A stretch of DNA of 64,000 nt from NCBI RefSeq assembly GCF_019393635.1, contig NC_057863.1, forward strand, positions 639,616,306 through 639,680,305, read 5' to 3'. Every line of letters starts with the position of its first letter. Position 1 is the first letter of the stretch. The DNA comes from Dromiciops gliroides (taxonomy: Eukaryota; Chordata; Mammalia; Microbiotheria; Microbiotheriidae). The notes under the pieces were generated by a model. It worked only from the letters and a program-made list of their open reading frames with translations. It had not been told where the DNA came from and searched no databases. The position numbers and the translations under genes are program-made. Shown piece by piece: positions 62,510 to 64,000 of the stretch.

Positions 62510-62825
62510 ACCCCCCTCCCACATCCACCTGAGTCCTCTTTTCACCTGGCTCAGCATACTCAGTTCCTTCAGCTAATTCTCTTGCTGTGGCCTCTGAGCC
62601 ATACTCCATGTCAGATCCATGCATCTGCTTGTGCCATTCACCCAGAATATTGTGACCCTGGCCAGGGACCCCAACGGTCCCCCTCCTCCCTTACCAACCT
62701 CTTTTTTGCTTTGTCTTCCCTCATTAGGTTGGAAGCACCTGGAAGGGAGGGGCTGCCTTTCTACTTCTCCATTGTGCCCAGTGCTGGGCCCATCATAGGC
62801 CCTGAAGCACCCTGGACAGTTCTCC
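62510..62825 (+). mobile_element. L2 LINE 3' end
   Basis: TTGTGCCATTCACCCAGAAT, AGGTTGGAAGCACCTGGAAG, GGGAGGGGCTGCC and TTGTGCCCAGTGCTGGGC follow the sense L2 3' end order. Confidence 0.6.
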
Positions 62826-64000
62826 CCTGAAAGCTCTCCAGCTTATCAGTGCTGTTTTTCACAATCCCCCAGCTGAGTTCTGAGGAGGGCAGGCTGTGGG
62901 GGGCTTGCCTCCTGATTCCTGGAAGCCCCACCTGCCTGAAAGCAGCCTGAGGTCACATTCACCTGCTGGCTGCCACCTCCTCTGCTGAGCTCAAAGTCCA
63001 CTGAACCCCACATCCCCCCATCTTATTCTTGTCAAGGTCATTTTTGTACCCATGATGACACCACTCCCCACTGAACTTCCCCCACCAGCCTCAGCCTGGT
63101 CCTTTGGGGCCTGCCTGCCACCCAGAGGGTAAGTGCTAAGTGCCCATGCTCTCTGAACCTGGTGAAACGGGTCCTCAGGTGTCACAGCTACACCTGTGGT
63201 TCTGACCCAGTCACCAAGAGAGGGCAGTGCAGGATCCTACAACAAGAATCCCACCAAAGAAAATATGGTGAATGAAAAGTGGAAGGAGGGAGAAGAAAAA
63301 TCCCAAGGTGTCTTATGGTCTAGTCTCTTGCTGAGAGCACTTCGCGGTTTCTACAGGGCACACGAGTGTGAGTTTGCCAAGTATGAGACCTTAGCTAAAA
63401 TTGAGCTAAGAATGGAACTGGACTGTCTAGGACCCTCGAGGGAAACATCAAGGGTCAGGAAAAATTGTGGCTTTGGGCGATCATAACTAAACTGCCTTGA
63501 AGCCGATAGAGCTGTAAAAAGCAGAACTGCAGTGGGGGGAGGAAGGAGGGGGAGAGAGAGATTCAGCGAGTTCTTTACAAAGGAAGGAGCCGGAGTTTGA
63601 AGGGGAGGGTGCGGATGTGGGAACTAGAAGCCTGACACCTCTGTCACTTGTCTTTTCCCCAGCTTGGCTGGCTGCCAAATGCTACCTTTTCCCTTCTGCC
63701 ATCATGGGCTGCTGAGTCATGAGCTTTCTCACTCGCTTAGTAACCAGGAAATATTTTAACTGTTCAAAGTGTCAATGTGACAAGCTAAAAGGATGAAAAG
63801 GCATCATCTTCTCTTGTGAGCTACTGAGTCAATTCTGCACATGGAGAAGCAAAATTAGGAGAAGAACCACAGCCGGTCCTGAAGGACTACAAGTACAAAC
63901 TGGACAAGAATCAGAAGCTCTTTAGATGCCAATAAAATTAATATAATTTGTATCTCATTCAAAGGGTATAATTAATGAGAATCAACTCATCTCAGGTCTT

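Larger units (their letters stand above)
60686..64000 (-). other. ATAD3 upstream intron, running off the window
   Basis: No exon matching the ATAD3 region just before the membrane segment was seen. The stretch holds a Mar1-like SINE (about 61608-61856) and an L2 3' end (about 62510-62825); 62830-64000 shows nothing recognisable. Confidence 0.65.

Noticed and set aside
60686-64000. An additional upstream ATAD3 exon
   Set aside because: I looked on the minus strand for the region before the membrane segment (GTLFGEGFRAFVTDWDK in human) and did not find it.

Overview
This window is vertebrate nuclear DNA, almost certainly from an Australian-lineage marsupial. It has three mammalian multi-exon genes with canonical splice sites. 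It also holds about 28 copies of one young CORE-SINE of the WSINE1 type (GGGGCAGCTAGGTGG head, MIR-like GACCCTGGGCAAGTCACTTAA tail), many with perfect target-site duplications. The background adds marsupial-type L1, old L2, L3/CR1 and MIR fragments, and a few retroviral LTR fossils. The species cannot be fixed from the sequence alone.

The gene order is SSU72 (+), TMEM240 (+), ATAD3 (-). This is the reverse complement of human 1p36.33 (ATAD3A, TMEM240, SSU72), so synteny is conserved. Positions 1-8513 are an upstream SSU72 intron, probably intron 2. Positions 8514-12624 hold the last three SSU72 coding exons, followed by a 3'UTR with several poly(A) signals up to about 14060. A CpG island (about 15.6-17.6 kb) covers the promoter, exon 1 and exon 2 of TMEM240 and carries a dense set of simple repeats: (CGG)8, CA, CCTG and GT. 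TMEM240 is complete in four exons (16687-29138). Intron 2 is SINE-rich, and intron 3 holds a tandem repeat broken by an LTR fossil. A convergent intergenic stretch (about 29.4-33.15 kb) separates it from ATAD3. ATAD3 is on the minus strand, with its last nine coding exons (60685 down to 33359) covering the mitochondrial membrane segment and the whole AAA+ ATPase domain. Its last intron is 14.8 kb. Its upstream exons lie beyond 64000.

The three genes share no pathway. SSU72 is an RNA polymerase II CTD phosphatase, TMEM240 a neuronal two-pass membrane protein, and ATAD3 a mitochondrial inner-membrane AAA+ ATPase. I found no tRNA, rRNA or snRNA gene, no CRISPR array and no bacterial-type system, and nothing I would call a new biological system. 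The items most worth a second look are the repeat-laden TMEM240 promoter and intron 1, a 110-bp inverted duplication in the SSU72 intron, a short processed retrocopy with a poly(A) signal and target-site duplication, and an L1 tail lying a few bases from an ATAD3 splice donor.
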